Counted from the stretch's first letter, positions 33,500 through 41,860 are shown. The stretch: 64,000 bases of DNA from Faecalibacter sp. LW9 (GCF_034661295.1 NZ_CP141062.1:2914001-2978000); one strand, 5' to 3'. The notes: generated from the letters alone by a model not told the origin. Program-made: numbers and translations.

Positions 33500-33581
33500 C
33501 CTTGCAATTCCAAATTTAGACCAATTGTATGAATTCTTACATTCAAGAATAGTATTTTTAGATTCACAATGGAAAAATTAA
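33486..33581 (+). pseudogene. Orphan C-terminal fragment after the tail protein
   Basis: In another frame and without a start, the sequence reads SRDYNLAIPNLDQLYEFLHS then RIVFLDSQWKN, then TAA. It is coding-like and not an obvious out-of-frame shadow, since most of it lies past the tail gene stop. The ending resembles C-termini of CotH-type or other tail proteins. It is best read as the leftover of an earlier tail gene after recombination. Confidence 0.4.
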
Positions 33582-33587
33582 TTAAAT

Positions 33588-33613
33588 AAAAAAACCTATT
33601 CGTAGGTTTTTTT
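33588..33613. terminator. Bidirectional terminator between tail gene and acyltransferase
   Basis: An 11-bp perfect stem AAAAAAACCTA/TAGGTTTTTTT with a TTCG loop. T-runs on both strands serve the rightward tail gene and the leftward acyltransferase. Confidence 0.85.
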
Positions 33614-33614
33614 A

Positions 33615-34700
33615 TTATAAAAATTTCTTCTTCAATTTTAAAAATGGTTTCTCAAGAAATTCGTAAGAGATTCGAGATACTGAAATTGTTATACAAAAAA
33701 TTATAATATATAATAATGTATTATTATAAAAATTGTAAGACTTCATTATTTTAATTGCAATTGAAATAATTATTACATGATACATGTACATTCCATATGA
33801 AATCTCCCCTAATTTATCCATTATTTTATATTCCAATAGTTCTTTTAATTGATTGTTAAACGCAAGGTTGTATATTATTACGATAAAAAGACAGGCATAT
33901 ACTTCGTAATGAAAAAATCCAAAATTAACGCCAAATACTATAAGAATAGTAGTAAGAATAGTTGTGGTCCAAAATATCTTTTTATTTAATAAAAATTTTA
34001 TTTTATCATAGTTTCGATGATTTAGAAATGCTATAACTCCACCAATAGCCATACAATCAATATTGAAGAATTGCCAAAAGTTTTTAATATTTAATCCTAA
34101 TATATTGATGTTATTACTCTCTAAAAAATATTTAAATATTAAATAAAGTGGTATAATAGATAGAATAGAAATAAAGAGCTTTTTATTTTTAAAAAAAAAG
34201 AATAGAAATGGCCATATTAAATAGAATTGTTCTTCAGTGCCTATAGACCAAGATTGGGATGCATAGGCAATAGAATCTAAGTTTGATACAGCTAAATTTG
34301 GAAGCATAAATATATATAACAATAATTGTTTTAAAGGGTAACCGTTTATAAAAAAAGCCTTTTCTGGATATTCAAAAAACGTTATAAATGGGAAAATAAA
34401 AAATGCTAAAATTAATATGGTATAGTATAAGGGCCAAATTCTTAAAATTCTACGAACAAAAAAATTTTTAATATTTATTTTTCCTTTGCTTTGCACCTCA
34501 TTTAACAACAAGTGAGTAATTAAAAAACCGCTAAGCACAAAAAATAAAACAACTCCTAATTTTCCAATAGTATAAATGGATTGGTTGTTCCAAAGATTTG
34601 GTAACTCATATAATGATTTTAACTGTTCTGTGTGGTGTATCATCACTAATGAAGCTGCAATTAATCTAAGACTATTTAAGTTAGGTAATTTATATTTCAT
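33615..34700 (-). CDS. Family 3 membrane acyltransferase (OafA/YrhL type), lysogenic-conversion gene
   Basis: 361 residues with about ten transmembrane helices. The opening LPNLNSLRLIAASLVMIHHT holds the catalytic-type His of acyltransferase family 3; GVVLFFVLSGFLITHLLL and a RRILRIWPLYY segment complete the signature. Such enzymes O-acetylate LPS or capsule sugars and are known serotype-converting genes of phages. It stands alone on the minus strand inside the late region and is AT-richer than its neighbours, as expected of a gene expressed from the prophage. No clear promoter element is seen. Confidence 0.9.
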   Translation of the reverse strand: MKYKLPNLNSLRLIAASLVMIHHTEQLKSLYELPNLWNNQSIYTIGKLGVVLFFVLSGFLITHLLLNEVQSKGKINIKNFFVRRILRIWPLYYTILILAFFIFPFITFFEYPEKAFFINGYPLKQLLLYIFMLPNLAVSNLDSIAYASQSWSIGTEEQFYLIWPFLFFFFKNKKLFISILSIIPLYLIFKYFLESNNINILGLNIKNFWQFFNIDCMAIGGVIAFLNHRNYDKIKFLLNKKIFWTTTILTTILIVFGVNFGFFHYEVYACLFIVIIYNLAFNNQLKELLEYKIMDKLGEISYGMYMYHVIIISIAIKIMKSYNFYNNTLLYIIIFCITISVSRISYEFLEKPFLKLKKKFL

Positions 34701-34794
34701 AATACTGTTTGGTGTGTAAATATATATAAAATAAACCTATTCAGTTAGAGCTGTTTTTTTATGTCAGCAATTTCCCATCCTATCTAATGGATAT

Positions 34795-34817
34795 TTGAGT
34801 AACAATTATTTACTCAA
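34795..34817. repeat. 8-bp inverted repeat upstream of the holin gene
   Basis: TTGAGTAA (34795-34802) and its complement (34810-34817), 12 bases before the holin start. It could mask the ribosome-binding region or bind a regulator. Confidence 0.4.
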
Positions 34818-34828
34818 AATTTAAAACT

Positions 34829-35275
34829 ATGATACTCGACTATCTCAATAAAGATTATGCCCAGATCATCTTAGAATTTCAGATTGTGTTTTTATGCTGG
34901 GTTGCTGTTGCAATTGCAGTAGGCTTAGATCTACATTTTGGAATAAAAAAATCTAAACAAGTTGGCGACTATACCAATTCCTATGGGATTCGTAAAACAT
35001 TCGAAAAAGCTACTTACTACTATGCTTTGATGGTGATTTTTTTATTGGCAGATATGTTCAATCCATTTGGAATGTATGTCGAAATTTTTCAATTACCAGT
35101 GATGACCATCGCAATGATGTTTGCATTATTATTTACCGAATTACTGTCTATCCGCGAAAAAGCCGATCAAAAACAGAGGCGTATGGTGGATAAATCAGCC
35201 AAACAACTTTTGGATATTATTCTAAAAAACAAAGAATTAATTGAAGAATTCAAATCTAAAAAAGAAGGAGAATGA
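34829..35275 (+). CDS. Putative holin
   Basis: 148 residues with three likely membrane helices (about 18-36, 65-80 and 85-105) and a basic, coiled C-terminus (REKADQKQRRMVDKSAKQLL). The VGLDLHFGIKKSKQ ... TNSYGIRKTFEKATYYYALM pattern resembles phage holin family 4-type proteins (a D-x-x-x-G segment then the G-x-x-K region). It overlaps the endolysin start by four bases. Holin identity rests on topology and the lysis neighbourhood. Confidence 0.72.
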   Translation: MILDYLNKDYAQIILEFQIVFLCWVAVAIAVGLDLHFGIKKSKQVGDYTNSYGIRKTFEKATYYYALMVIFLLADMFNPFGMYVEIFQLPVMTIAMMFALLFTELLSIREKADQKQRRMVDKSAKQLLDIILKNKELIEEFKSKKEGE

Positions 35276-35817
35276 AAAAATTTGCATTAGTTATAGGTCA
35301 TACAAAATCGAAAGATAAAGGTGCATTTTCAGAGACATTAGGCCTATCAGAATATGATTATAATCTAATGGTAGCTAAAGAACTAAAAGCACTTTGCCCT
35401 GAAATGTTCGATATCTACACACACGAAGTTCAAGATTATTACCAACGTCAGAAAGGATTGGCGTATAAAGTCAATCAGAAAAATTACGATGCAGTTTTCG
35501 AGTTACATTTTAATGCAGCTTCTCCATTAGCTAATGGTACAGAATGCTGTCACTATTTCAATTCGAAAAAAGGAAAAGCTATTGCAGAACTTATTTCTAA
35601 GGAAGTTTCCCTTTACTACAAAACAACATTACGTGGTGTAAATGGCGCGAAGGCTTTAGTTAATAAACAAGATCGTGGTTATTGGTTTACGTACCTACCA
35701 AAAGCTCCTGCGGTAATAATCGAGCCATTTTTTGGAAGTAATCCAAGCGAAGCCAAGTTGTTTAAAGATGTCAATCTTTATGCACATGTATTGTATTCAG
35801 CCATCAAAAAAATATAA
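35272..35817 (+). CDS. Endolysin: N-acetylmuramoyl-L-alanine amidase (Amidase_3)
   Basis: 181 residues, the catalytic domain only. It cleaves the amide bond between MurNAc and the peptide stem. The zinc set of the amidase_3 family is visible: His10 in VIGHTKSKD, Glu27 in GLSEYDYN, His79 in FELHFNA, and the catalytic Glu151 in IIEPFFGSN. No signal peptide, so export depends on the holin. Start overlaps the holin stop (ATGA), and the spanin-like gene follows after 3 bases. Confidence 0.9.
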   Translation: MKKFALVIGHTKSKDKGAFSETLGLSEYDYNLMVAKELKALCPEMFDIYTHEVQDYYQRQKGLAYKVNQKNYDAVFELHFNAASPLANGTECCHYFNSKKGKAIAELISKEVSLYYKTTLRGVNGAKALVNKQDRGYWFTYLPKAPAVIIEPFFGSNPSEAKLFKDVNLYAHVLYSAIKKI

Positions 35818-35820
35818 ATC

Positions 35821-36426
35821 ATGCACAGAAATTATACATTTAGATTATTAAGCTTTTTGGCTTTAATCATAGTTATGTTGGTTAGTTTCACCAACTGCTC
35901 TGTTCTCAAGAAAAACAAAGAATCGGAGAAAAGCTCGCAGAAAACCGAATACCAAGAAGATACAACCTATAACGAAGAAACATCATCTTCTACATCCGAA
36001 AGTAGCTTTGTTCGAAAATCGGATATTTCTCAATGGTTCAATTATACCTACGAACCAATGTTTGACCAATTTGGTCAATTAATACCTTTTACTATAGAAC
36101 AAACGATTAACGGACAAACTGAAAAAATAAGTATTACCGGTGCATCGGTTACAGGGGCACAAAATAAATCTTTTCACCAATCCGAAGAAAAGCGAGAAAC
36201 CGAAACCACTTACAAATCGATTATCACCTATAAAACGGATACCACCTACAAAACGAAAACGACATACGTTACCAAAACAAAAGAACGTTTTGCATTTGGT
36301 CCACAATCTGTTTATCCTATTTTAATGTTTGGGTTAATAATTCTATTTGCTATTTTGGCCTTTACTGGTCATTGGAGTTGGATAATTGGAGTATATAAGA
36401 AAATAACTAAATATCTTATCCGATAA
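35821..36426 (+). CDS. Putative unimolecular spanin (lipoprotein with C-terminal membrane helix)
   Basis: 201 residues. The N-terminus is a lipoprotein signal ending in SFTNC (Cys26) and the C-terminus holds one transmembrane helix (about 165-185, YPILMFGLIILFAILAF) with a short basic end. The periplasmic stretch between them includes a Thr/Lys/Tyr repeat (TYKSIITYKTDTTYKTKTTY). Outer-membrane lipid anchor plus inner-membrane helix in one chain is the architecture of u-spanins such as T1 gp11, which fuse the two membranes at lysis. It directly follows holin and endolysin. Confidence 0.68.
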   Translation: MHRNYTFRLLSFLALIIVMLVSFTNCSVLKKNKESEKSSQKTEYQEDTTYNEETSSSTSESSFVRKSDISQWFNYTYEPMFDQFGQLIPFTIEQTINGQTEKISITGASVTGAQNKSFHQSEEKRETETTYKSIITYKTDTTYKTKTTYVTKTKERFAFGPQSVYPILMFGLIILFAILAFTGHWSWIIGVYKKITKYLIR

Positions 36427-36503
36427 CATTATTTGCTTTATGCGACATTAATTGGCGTTGATTAATTATAGTTTTACGTAAACTAATTGCCAATAAAAAA
36501 ACG

Positions 36504-36692
36504 ATGTTTGATTTAGGATTAATGAACAAGTCAATTGACGAATTGACTAAAGAAGAAAAGGACTTTTTGTACAAAAAATTACTCACTTTGTTCTTAGAAT
36601 GGAACGCCTCTACTATTGCTGATGAAGCAGATACAAGGTCTGAAATTCAAGAAGCTGTATTTTATTTTATTGGGTTATTAGACAAAAGATAA
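36504..36692 (+). CDS. Small hypothetical phage protein
   Basis: 62 residues, acidic helical protein (SIDELTKEEKDFLYKKLLTL). A terminator at 36701 follows. No domain recognised; could be a regulator or lysis accessory by position. Confidence 0.55.
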   Translation: MFDLGLMNKSIDELTKEEKDFLYKKLLTLFLEWNASTIADEADTRSEIQEAVFYFIGLLDKR

Positions 36693-36700
36693 TTTTCTGG

Positions 36701-36727
36701 AAAGCACTCGCAAGGGTGCTTTTTTTG
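36701..36727 (+). terminator. Rho-independent terminator
   Basis: 9-bp stem AAAGCACTC/GGGTGCTTT (one T-G wobble) followed by six T. Confidence 0.85.
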
Positions 36728-36778
36728 TGTCAGCTTAAAAAGATATTGATTAAGCGAAATTAGCTTAAAATCATTCGT

Positions 36779-37591
36779 ATGAGCACAGAAAAAAAACAAG
36801 AAATTTTGGATGTTATAACACATCCCGAATTATCCAATGCGGATAAATACAATCAGTTGTTACGCGAGTACCAAAACCATCCTAAACGCAACAAAAACGT
36901 ATTACAAAACCTAAATCGCACTGGTTTTAATACCAACAGCTACAATAAACTAATTTACGAAGTACAGAAATTGTACGGTATTAGCGATGTAGAAATTAAA
37001 ACGCATGTATTACCACAAGAAAATAAAGGTTGCACAACTTGTTTACCAACTTCTAAAGTTGCTGAAAATGAGAACAAAGACGAGGATAAGAATCCTGCTG
37101 ATACACCAAAATTACGCGTGGATTTTCCTTTTTTAAACCAAGAAAACACACCAGACGAATTCAAGATTTTAGTTGCTGATCGTATTACATTATACAAGCA
37201 AGCAACAGAAATGCGTGGAATTATCGAAGATCCAAATACACAAGAAGAAGTTCGTGCCGAATTGGCTCCTAAAATTGCAGAAGCAGACGAAAAAAACGAT
37301 GCGATCTGGAAAGAATTAAATCATTACCAGGAAACAGGCGAGATTTTAGGTGAGCATCCTATTTTCTCTACTCTTTCACTTTCTCGCAAAATTGATTTGA
37401 TGACTGCTGCTGAAAAAATTCAGCGCGTAGAATCGTTAAAAAATCAAATAAGAACGGCGAAAGGACAACGTACAAAAGCTGAAAAAGCTAACGAAGTTGA
37501 TAAAGTAGCCGAATTAGATGGTAAAATCAAAAATTTAGAATTAGAAATCCAACTGGTTACGAAATCATTGGAGAAAGCCAATAATGAATAA
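36779..37591 (+). CDS. Phage structural-region protein with coiled-coil C-terminus
   Basis: 270 residues. The N-terminal ~70 are helical, 70-110 is a low-complexity linker with a CTTC pair, and 205-268 is a strong coiled coil (KIQRVESLKNQIRTAKGQRT then EKANEVDKVAELDGKIKNLE). Such genes are frequent upstream of the terminase in Bacteroidetes phages, but I know no function. It overlaps the PLD-like gene by 8 bases. Confidence 0.6.
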   Translation: MSTEKKQEILDVITHPELSNADKYNQLLREYQNHPKRNKNVLQNLNRTGFNTNSYNKLIYEVQKLYGISDVEIKTHVLPQENKGCTTCLPTSKVAENENKDEDKNPADTPKLRVDFPFLNQENTPDEFKILVADRITLYKQATEMRGIIEDPNTQEEVRAELAPKIAEADEKNDAIWKELNHYQETGEILGEHPIFSTLSLSRKIDLMTAAEKIQRVESLKNQIRTAKGQRTKAEKANEVDKVAELDGKIKNLELEIQLVTKSLEKANNE

Positions 37592-38174
37592 TCGCTTTTT
37601 TGATTTAAATAAAAAAACTTCCATCACGAATGATGATCCCAAACAAACGAAGCCTTTTGAAACAAAATTTCTCTTAAATCATTACGAGAAAGTTAAAAAT
37701 CTAAATCAAGATTTAAAAAGGCTTCCGAGTGAGGGAGAGCAATTTTGGTTGCAGAGCGATACACAATTCAACGCATTTACCTTTATTCCATTTATTACCC
37801 AATTCGAGTTTATCGAGCATTTATATGCGAGTACCTACTCTATTGCTATACGAGTTGTTGATTCATTAATCGAATTGCACGAAAATGGAAAAATAGGCGA
37901 AATTACTTTGTTAATTTCGGATTCGCTCCGCCAACGTAATCCTAAAACAATCGATAAGATCATGGCTTACGAAAATCATTACCCCAATCTGCACATCAAA
38001 TTCGCTTGGAATCACAGCAAAGTAGCTTTAGCCAAAACAGCTAATGGAAATTACATTATCGAAGGTTCGGGAAATTGGTCAGAAAATGCACATTACGAGC
38101 AATATACATTTACCAACTCTAAAGATGCGTACGATTTCCGAATGAAATTATTTACAGAAACTATAGAACGATGA
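37584..38174 (+). CDS. Phospholipase D-like domain protein, degenerate
   Basis: 196 residues. The C-terminal half reads FAWNHSKVALAKTANGNYII followed by GSGNWSENAHYEQY, the HxKx(4)D ... GSxN motif of PLD-fold enzymes, but the Asp is not in place (HSKVALAKTANG), and there is only one motif, so it would have to work as a dimer, as in Nuc-type nucleases, or has lost activity. In other Bacteroidetes phages a PLD-like gene lies near the terminase; possible roles are DNA processing or exclusion. Confidence 0.65.
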   Translation: MNNRFFDLNKKTSITNDDPKQTKPFETKFLLNHYEKVKNLNQDLKRLPSEGEQFWLQSDTQFNAFTFIPFITQFEFIEHLYASTYSIAIRVVDSLIELHENGKIGEITLLISDSLRQRNPKTIDKIMAYENHYPNLHIKFAWNHSKVALAKTANGNYIIEGSGNWSENAHYEQYTFTNSKDAYDFRMKLFTETIER

Positions 38175-38177
38175 ATA

Positions 38178-38579
38178 ATGAATGACATTCAATCAGTAAT
38201 AGATAGATTAGAAAACATCAATGCTAATCTTGAAAATCCACATATGCCAGATGCAATTCATGTTGAAGCATTGAAAGAAATTATACCAGAAGTAATTCAA
38301 GAATTAAAAGAAATGAAAAATAAAAAAAGCATAGCTCTATACCCACATCAAGAACGCGTGGTAATTGAATTAAAAGAGTTAACAAAAAAACGAGATGATT
38401 TGTTAGCCTTTTTTGATACTCCGACTTGTAAAGGAATGGAAAATCAGGATCAAAATTTATTAACGATTCAGTTAGAAATTATGGATAGTTATATCAGAAT
38501 TTTAGAAGTAAGAATTGATAGATTTCATGAACTTAACTATAAAGAACAAAATCCTTCACCAAAAAATAAAATTTGTTAA
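38178..38579 (+). CDS. Hypothetical phage protein, helical
   Basis: 133 residues, almost all helix (SVIDRLENINANLENPHMPD). Starts three bases after the PLD-like gene. Function unknown; part of the run leading to the terminase genes. Confidence 0.55.
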   Translation: MNDIQSVIDRLENINANLENPHMPDAIHVEALKEIIPEVIQELKEMKNKKSIALYPHQERVVIELKELTKKRDDLLAFFDTPTCKGMENQDQNLLTIQLEIMDSYIRILEVRIDRFHELNYKEQNPSPKNKIC

Positions 38580-38584
38580 TAACC

Positions 38585-38809
38585 ATGAAAGCTGAGCGAT
38601 TATCCAAAGCCATCGAAGCAATCGAAGATTTCAACCAATCGTCTCAGCTTCCTTTTCCGGAGCATGTAAAACAAATGATGTTGCGGGAAGAATTTCCAAA
38701 GTTAGTCAAGGAATTACGAGAAGCCTATAACGAAATCCACGAACCAAAAAATGAGCAAAAATCTAACATACACTACCCCTCTTTTACTATCCGACGAGGA
38801 TTACGATAA
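38585..38809 (+). CDS. Small hypothetical phage protein
   Basis: 74 residues from the ATG at 38585; a TTG 12 bases earlier would overlap the preceding stop and is less likely. Resembles the preceding protein in its opening pattern (LSKAIEAIEDFNQSSQLPFP versus IDRLENINANLENPHMPD) and may be a diverged relative. Overlaps the next gene by 59 bases. Confidence 0.5.
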   Translation: MKAERLSKAIEAIEDFNQSSQLPFPEHVKQMMLREEFPKLVKELREAYNEIHEPKNEQKSNIHYPSFTIRRGLR

Positions 38810-39077
38810 GATAGAGCAAATGGCAGCCATGAATTATACGGTTCGCCAAATGGCATTGTATTTAGAGCAACCATTTATTCATTTTAATTTATTGGCTCAT
38901 GAAAAGACATCCGAAGTGTATGTACGCATCACAAGAGGACGATTGCAAACTGATTTCGAGATAGACCAATCCTTGCAAGAGAATGCCAAAAAAGGCAACC
39001 TAACTGCCATACAACAGCGAGAAAAAAACAAAGAACAAAAACGAATCGAAGATATAAAAGCAAACTTTTTTGGATGA
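38751..39077 (+). CDS. Putative terminase small subunit-like protein
   Basis: 108 residues. Residues 10-45 (LLLSDEDYDKIEQMAAMNYT then VRQMALYLEQP) look like a helix-turn-helix, and 60-85 (RITRGRLQTDFEIDQSLQEN then AKKGNLTAIQQ) resemble the central repeat of small terminases (A-x-x-G-N-x-T-A). Its position two genes before the large terminase fits. The overlapping frames at both ends are typical of packed phage genes. Confidence 0.55.
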   Translation: MSKNLTYTTPLLLSDEDYDKIEQMAAMNYTVRQMALYLEQPFIHFNLLAHEKTSEVYVRITRGRLQTDFEIDQSLQENAKKGNLTAIQQREKNKEQKRIEDIKANFFG

Positions 39078-39721
39078 GTAAGATTGAAGATATTACACTG
39101 GATGATATATACCTGTTTATCGAAATGTATTCGGGTAAAAATGTTACTATACCAGAAGATAAACAGCCCATATTGGATTATATGGAATTGCTGGACAAAA
39201 TTCGTGCAATGGATAATCGTATCGGCGAATTTGGTAGTCGAGAGCATATCATCAAGTATTTAATCGTCAAAGAAGGTTTATCGCGTTACAAAGCAAGTCG
39301 TGCTTATGAAGATGCAATGGAATTTTATTATTGCGATTCGCAAATCTCTCGCGAAGCCTTACGAAATCGTATGGCTCAAAAGGTAGAGGCTCAAATTAAT
39401 GCTGCTCTTTTAATGGTCAATACGGCAAAAGATTTTATTGCCGCCATCAAATTATGGAAAGACGTTTTCCAAATGTTGGGATTGGATAAAGAAGATCCAC
39501 CAAAATTAAATGCAGAAGCAGCAGGAAAAATGGTTGCTTTGTATTCGTATGACTTCGAAAAATTAGGTTTGGAATCTGTGGTAGATAAAAACAAAGTAAA
39601 AGAGTTTATCGAATCTGCTCCATTAACTGAAAGAGAAAAAGAAATCGCAATGCGAGAAGCATTGATATTACCGTTAAAATTATTCCCTTCCGAACATGAG
39701 AACCTCCGTAAGTCCGAATGA
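39074..39721 (+). CDS. Phage protein preceding the large terminase
   Basis: 215 residues, helical. Contains RIGEFGSREHIIKYLIVKEG, then SRYKASRAYEDAMEFYYC, and a late helix AAGKMVALYSYDFEKLGLE. Overlaps the large terminase by 26 bases and the preceding gene by 4. It could be the real DNA-recognition partner (small terminase) instead of the upstream gene; the sequence does not decide. Confidence 0.55.
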   Translation: MSKIEDITLDDIYLFIEMYSGKNVTIPEDKQPILDYMELLDKIRAMDNRIGEFGSREHIIKYLIVKEGLSRYKASRAYEDAMEFYYCDSQISREALRNRMAQKVEAQINAALLMVNTAKDFIAAIKLWKDVFQMLGLDKEDPPKLNAEAAGKMVALYSYDFEKLGLESVVDKNKVKEFIESAPLTEREKEIAMREALILPLKLFPSEHENLRKSE

Positions 39722-41435
39722 TCCATTAGTTGAACCACGCTTTGCATCGTGGTTTAAAATGATGATGGATTGGGTTTCCCCAAAAAATTATTATGGTATT
39801 TCTGGTCGTGCTACTGCAAAATCCTCAGATATATTAGCCGAACGTTCGATGGTGATTTCACAAAACATGGCACGTGCTTATTTTGCTTGGGTTGCCGATA
39901 CGTATGAAAATGCTATAGGAAACGTGCGTGATGCTTTGATTGAAGGTTGGACTCGTAAAGGTTGGGAAGAAGGCATCCATTATGTGTTGGACGAACGTCC
40001 TCCAAAGCATTTTGACAAACCATACAAATCGCCAAAATCCTTTAAACACACCATGTCATTGTACAATGGTGGATTTTTCAAAATAGTATCCTTGGCTCAG
40101 CCTTCGAGTGCGGCAGGTAACTCCTTTCAGCATTTATTTGGCGATGAAGCGAAGTATTTTAATGAAGAAAAATTAAAGAAATTAACCCCAGCCATTCGTG
40201 GGGAATATACCAAATTTGCAGAATCGATTTATTATCGTGGCCGTACGTTTACGACCGATATGCCAAACCCTATTGAGGGCGAATACGACTGGATTTTGCA
40301 ACAAGAGAAAAATATGGATGTGGAACAAATCAAATTGATTATTTCCATTTTCGTACAATTAAATGAGTGCCGAAAAGATTATTTTAAAGCGGTAAAATTT
40401 AGGGATTCATTAAAATTAAAATCAGTCGAAAAGCGTTTGGTTAAATTGCATGCGTATTATAACCGTGCAAGAAAAGATAGTACGTTATTTATGGTTGGTT
40501 CTACTTTTGCTAACTTAGAAATTTTGACACTTGGTTATTTTGAAGATACATTAGAAGGTGGAAATATCGAAGATTTTAAAACTTCGATTATGTCCTTAAA
40601 ACCTGGTATCGAAAAAGGATCAAAATTTTACCCCAATTTGGGTGCTCATCATTTTTTTGATGATGGTTTGAAATTGGATTTTATTGACAACTATTCGTTG
40701 CATGACGAGTTTAAACCTCGTGCACAAAATCTAAGAAGCCAATATTATAATCCACATCTACCAATTTCTGCAGGAATGGATTTTGGTGATATGATTTCGA
40801 TGGTAACTGGACAAGAAAATGAAAACTATATCTATGCCTTGAAAAACATTTTTGCTGTACCAAGTGAAGATGATAAATTGATCAAAGAGCAAAGTTTTAC
40901 CTTAACAAAAGTAGCAAAAGACTTTGTTGATTTTTATAAGGGCCATCGTAACCGAATATTATACCTGTACTATGACCGTTCTGGTAATGCTTATCAAAAC
41001 ATTAACCGAGATTGGGCAAATGATACGAAAGTAGCTATTGAAAAAGCAGGTAAAGAAATTGGGGAAAAATGGGAAGTAAAACTAATGTCGAGAGGTCAAG
41101 CCACAATAGATCAAGCCGAAGAATATCGTTTTATGCTGAAATACTTATCCGTAGGTATTGAAGGAATTCCGAAAGTTTTGATTTATAAAAACTTCAACAA
41201 AGAATTAAAATCCTCTTTGGAATTGACCAAAATCAAAGTTCGTAAAAATAGAAAAGGAGAAACGGTTATCGAAAAAAATAAATCGTCAGAGAGTTTGCCT
41301 TATCGTTTGCGTCCAATGTTTTCTACAAACTTCTCTGATGCCTTCAAATATTGGTTGATGCGTAGAGATTGGAGAGATAAATCAAGATCTCAATCAAGCT
41401 ATGATGAAGCAATTTTGGATACAGAGATTTTTTAA
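39696..41435 (+). CDS. Terminase large subunit
   Basis: 579 residues. It packages phage DNA using ATP and cuts it. The N-terminal ATPase has a degenerate Walker A, GISGRATAKSSD (about 34-45), and Walker B LFGDEAKYF with D150/E151. The nuclease domain shows the RNase H-like acidic set: AGMDFGDM with D362, YLYYDRSGNAY, and TNFSDAFKYWL near the end. The order and spacing fit phage TerL proteins. An accessory ADP-ribosyltransferase-like gene follows after 11 bases. Confidence 0.88.
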   Translation: MRTSVSPNDPLVEPRFASWFKMMMDWVSPKNYYGISGRATAKSSDILAERSMVISQNMARAYFAWVADTYENAIGNVRDALIEGWTRKGWEEGIHYVLDERPPKHFDKPYKSPKSFKHTMSLYNGGFFKIVSLAQPSSAAGNSFQHLFGDEAKYFNEEKLKKLTPAIRGEYTKFAESIYYRGRTFTTDMPNPIEGEYDWILQQEKNMDVEQIKLIISIFVQLNECRKDYFKAVKFRDSLKLKSVEKRLVKLHAYYNRARKDSTLFMVGSTFANLEILTLGYFEDTLEGGNIEDFKTSIMSLKPGIEKGSKFYPNLGAHHFFDDGLKLDFIDNYSLHDEFKPRAQNLRSQYYNPHLPISAGMDFGDMISMVTGQENENYIYALKNIFAVPSEDDKLIKEQSFTLTKVAKDFVDFYKGHRNRILYLYYDRSGNAYQNINRDWANDTKVAIEKAGKEIGEKWEVKLMSRGQATIDQAEEYRFMLKYLSVGIEGIPKVLIYKNFNKELKSSLELTKIKVRKNRKGETVIEKNKSSESLPYRLRPMFSTNFSDAFKYWLMRRDWRDKSRSQSSYDEAILDTEIF

Positions 41436-41446
41436 ATTTATATTTT

Positions 41447-41815
41447 ATGAAATTTTATAGAGGTGATAAAAGTGAAAATTTTAAGATTAAAAATACATTA
41501 AGCAGATACAATGTACCTTGTTTATTTTTTTCAAAGAATAAAGATTTAGCGAAAAAATACCAAGAACATTTTAATGGTTATTTATATGAGTTTGATATAA
41601 AAGAACCAACTAAAATAATCAATTTTAATTTTCAAATAACTCATAGTTCTGAATTTAGAAATTTGATAATGAGTTTAAGAAATCAAAATCATCAATCTGT
41701 ATTGATAAAAAATTGCATTGATTATCCAAAAGAAATTCACCAAATGATAGAAGATGATATTCTAATTGTATTTGATTTTAATACCATACTATCTTATCAA
41801 AAAATAGATTTTTAA
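41447..41815 (+). CDS. ADP-ribosyltransferase-like accessory protein
   Basis: 122 residues with the layout of small ART-fold proteins: a YRG entry (residues 4-6), a CLFFSKNKDLAKKYQEHF segment (25-42) matching the F-S-x-x-x-x-x-A-x-x-Y step, and a late strand VLIKNCIDYP...DDILIVFDFNTI where the catalytic Glu/Asp would sit. This pattern is that of ART domains in mobile-element (PolyVal-type) proteins. The triad is incomplete by eye. Insertion between terminase and portal marks it as accessory. Its stop overlaps the terminator palindrome of the RNA cassette. Confidence 0.5.
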   Translation: MKFYRGDKSENFKIKNTLSRYNVPCLFFSKNKDLAKKYQEHFNGYLYEFDIKEPTKIINFNFQITHSSEFRNLIMSLRNQNHQSVLIKNCIDYPKEIHQMIEDDILIVFDFNTILSYQKIDF

Positions 41816-41841
41816 GTTATGCATTTGCATAACTTATTTTT
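41814..41841 (+). terminator. Terminator palindrome in front of RNA cassette 1
   Basis: A perfect 10-bp stem AAGTTATGCA/TGCATAACTT (TT loop) then A and eight T. The same element, with an AA loop, stands before cassette 2 at 53692. Confidence 0.8.
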
Positions 41842-41848
41842 TTTGTTT

Positions 41849-41856
41849 TATATTTG
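41849..41856 (+). promoter_or_regulatory. Promoter of RNA cassette 1
   Basis: TATATTTG with TTTG at 41824-41827, 21 bases upstream. The predicted transcript begins at about 41861, exactly at the GCGAACAA segment that pairs inside the RNA. Confidence 0.6.
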
Positions 41857-41860
41857 CTTT

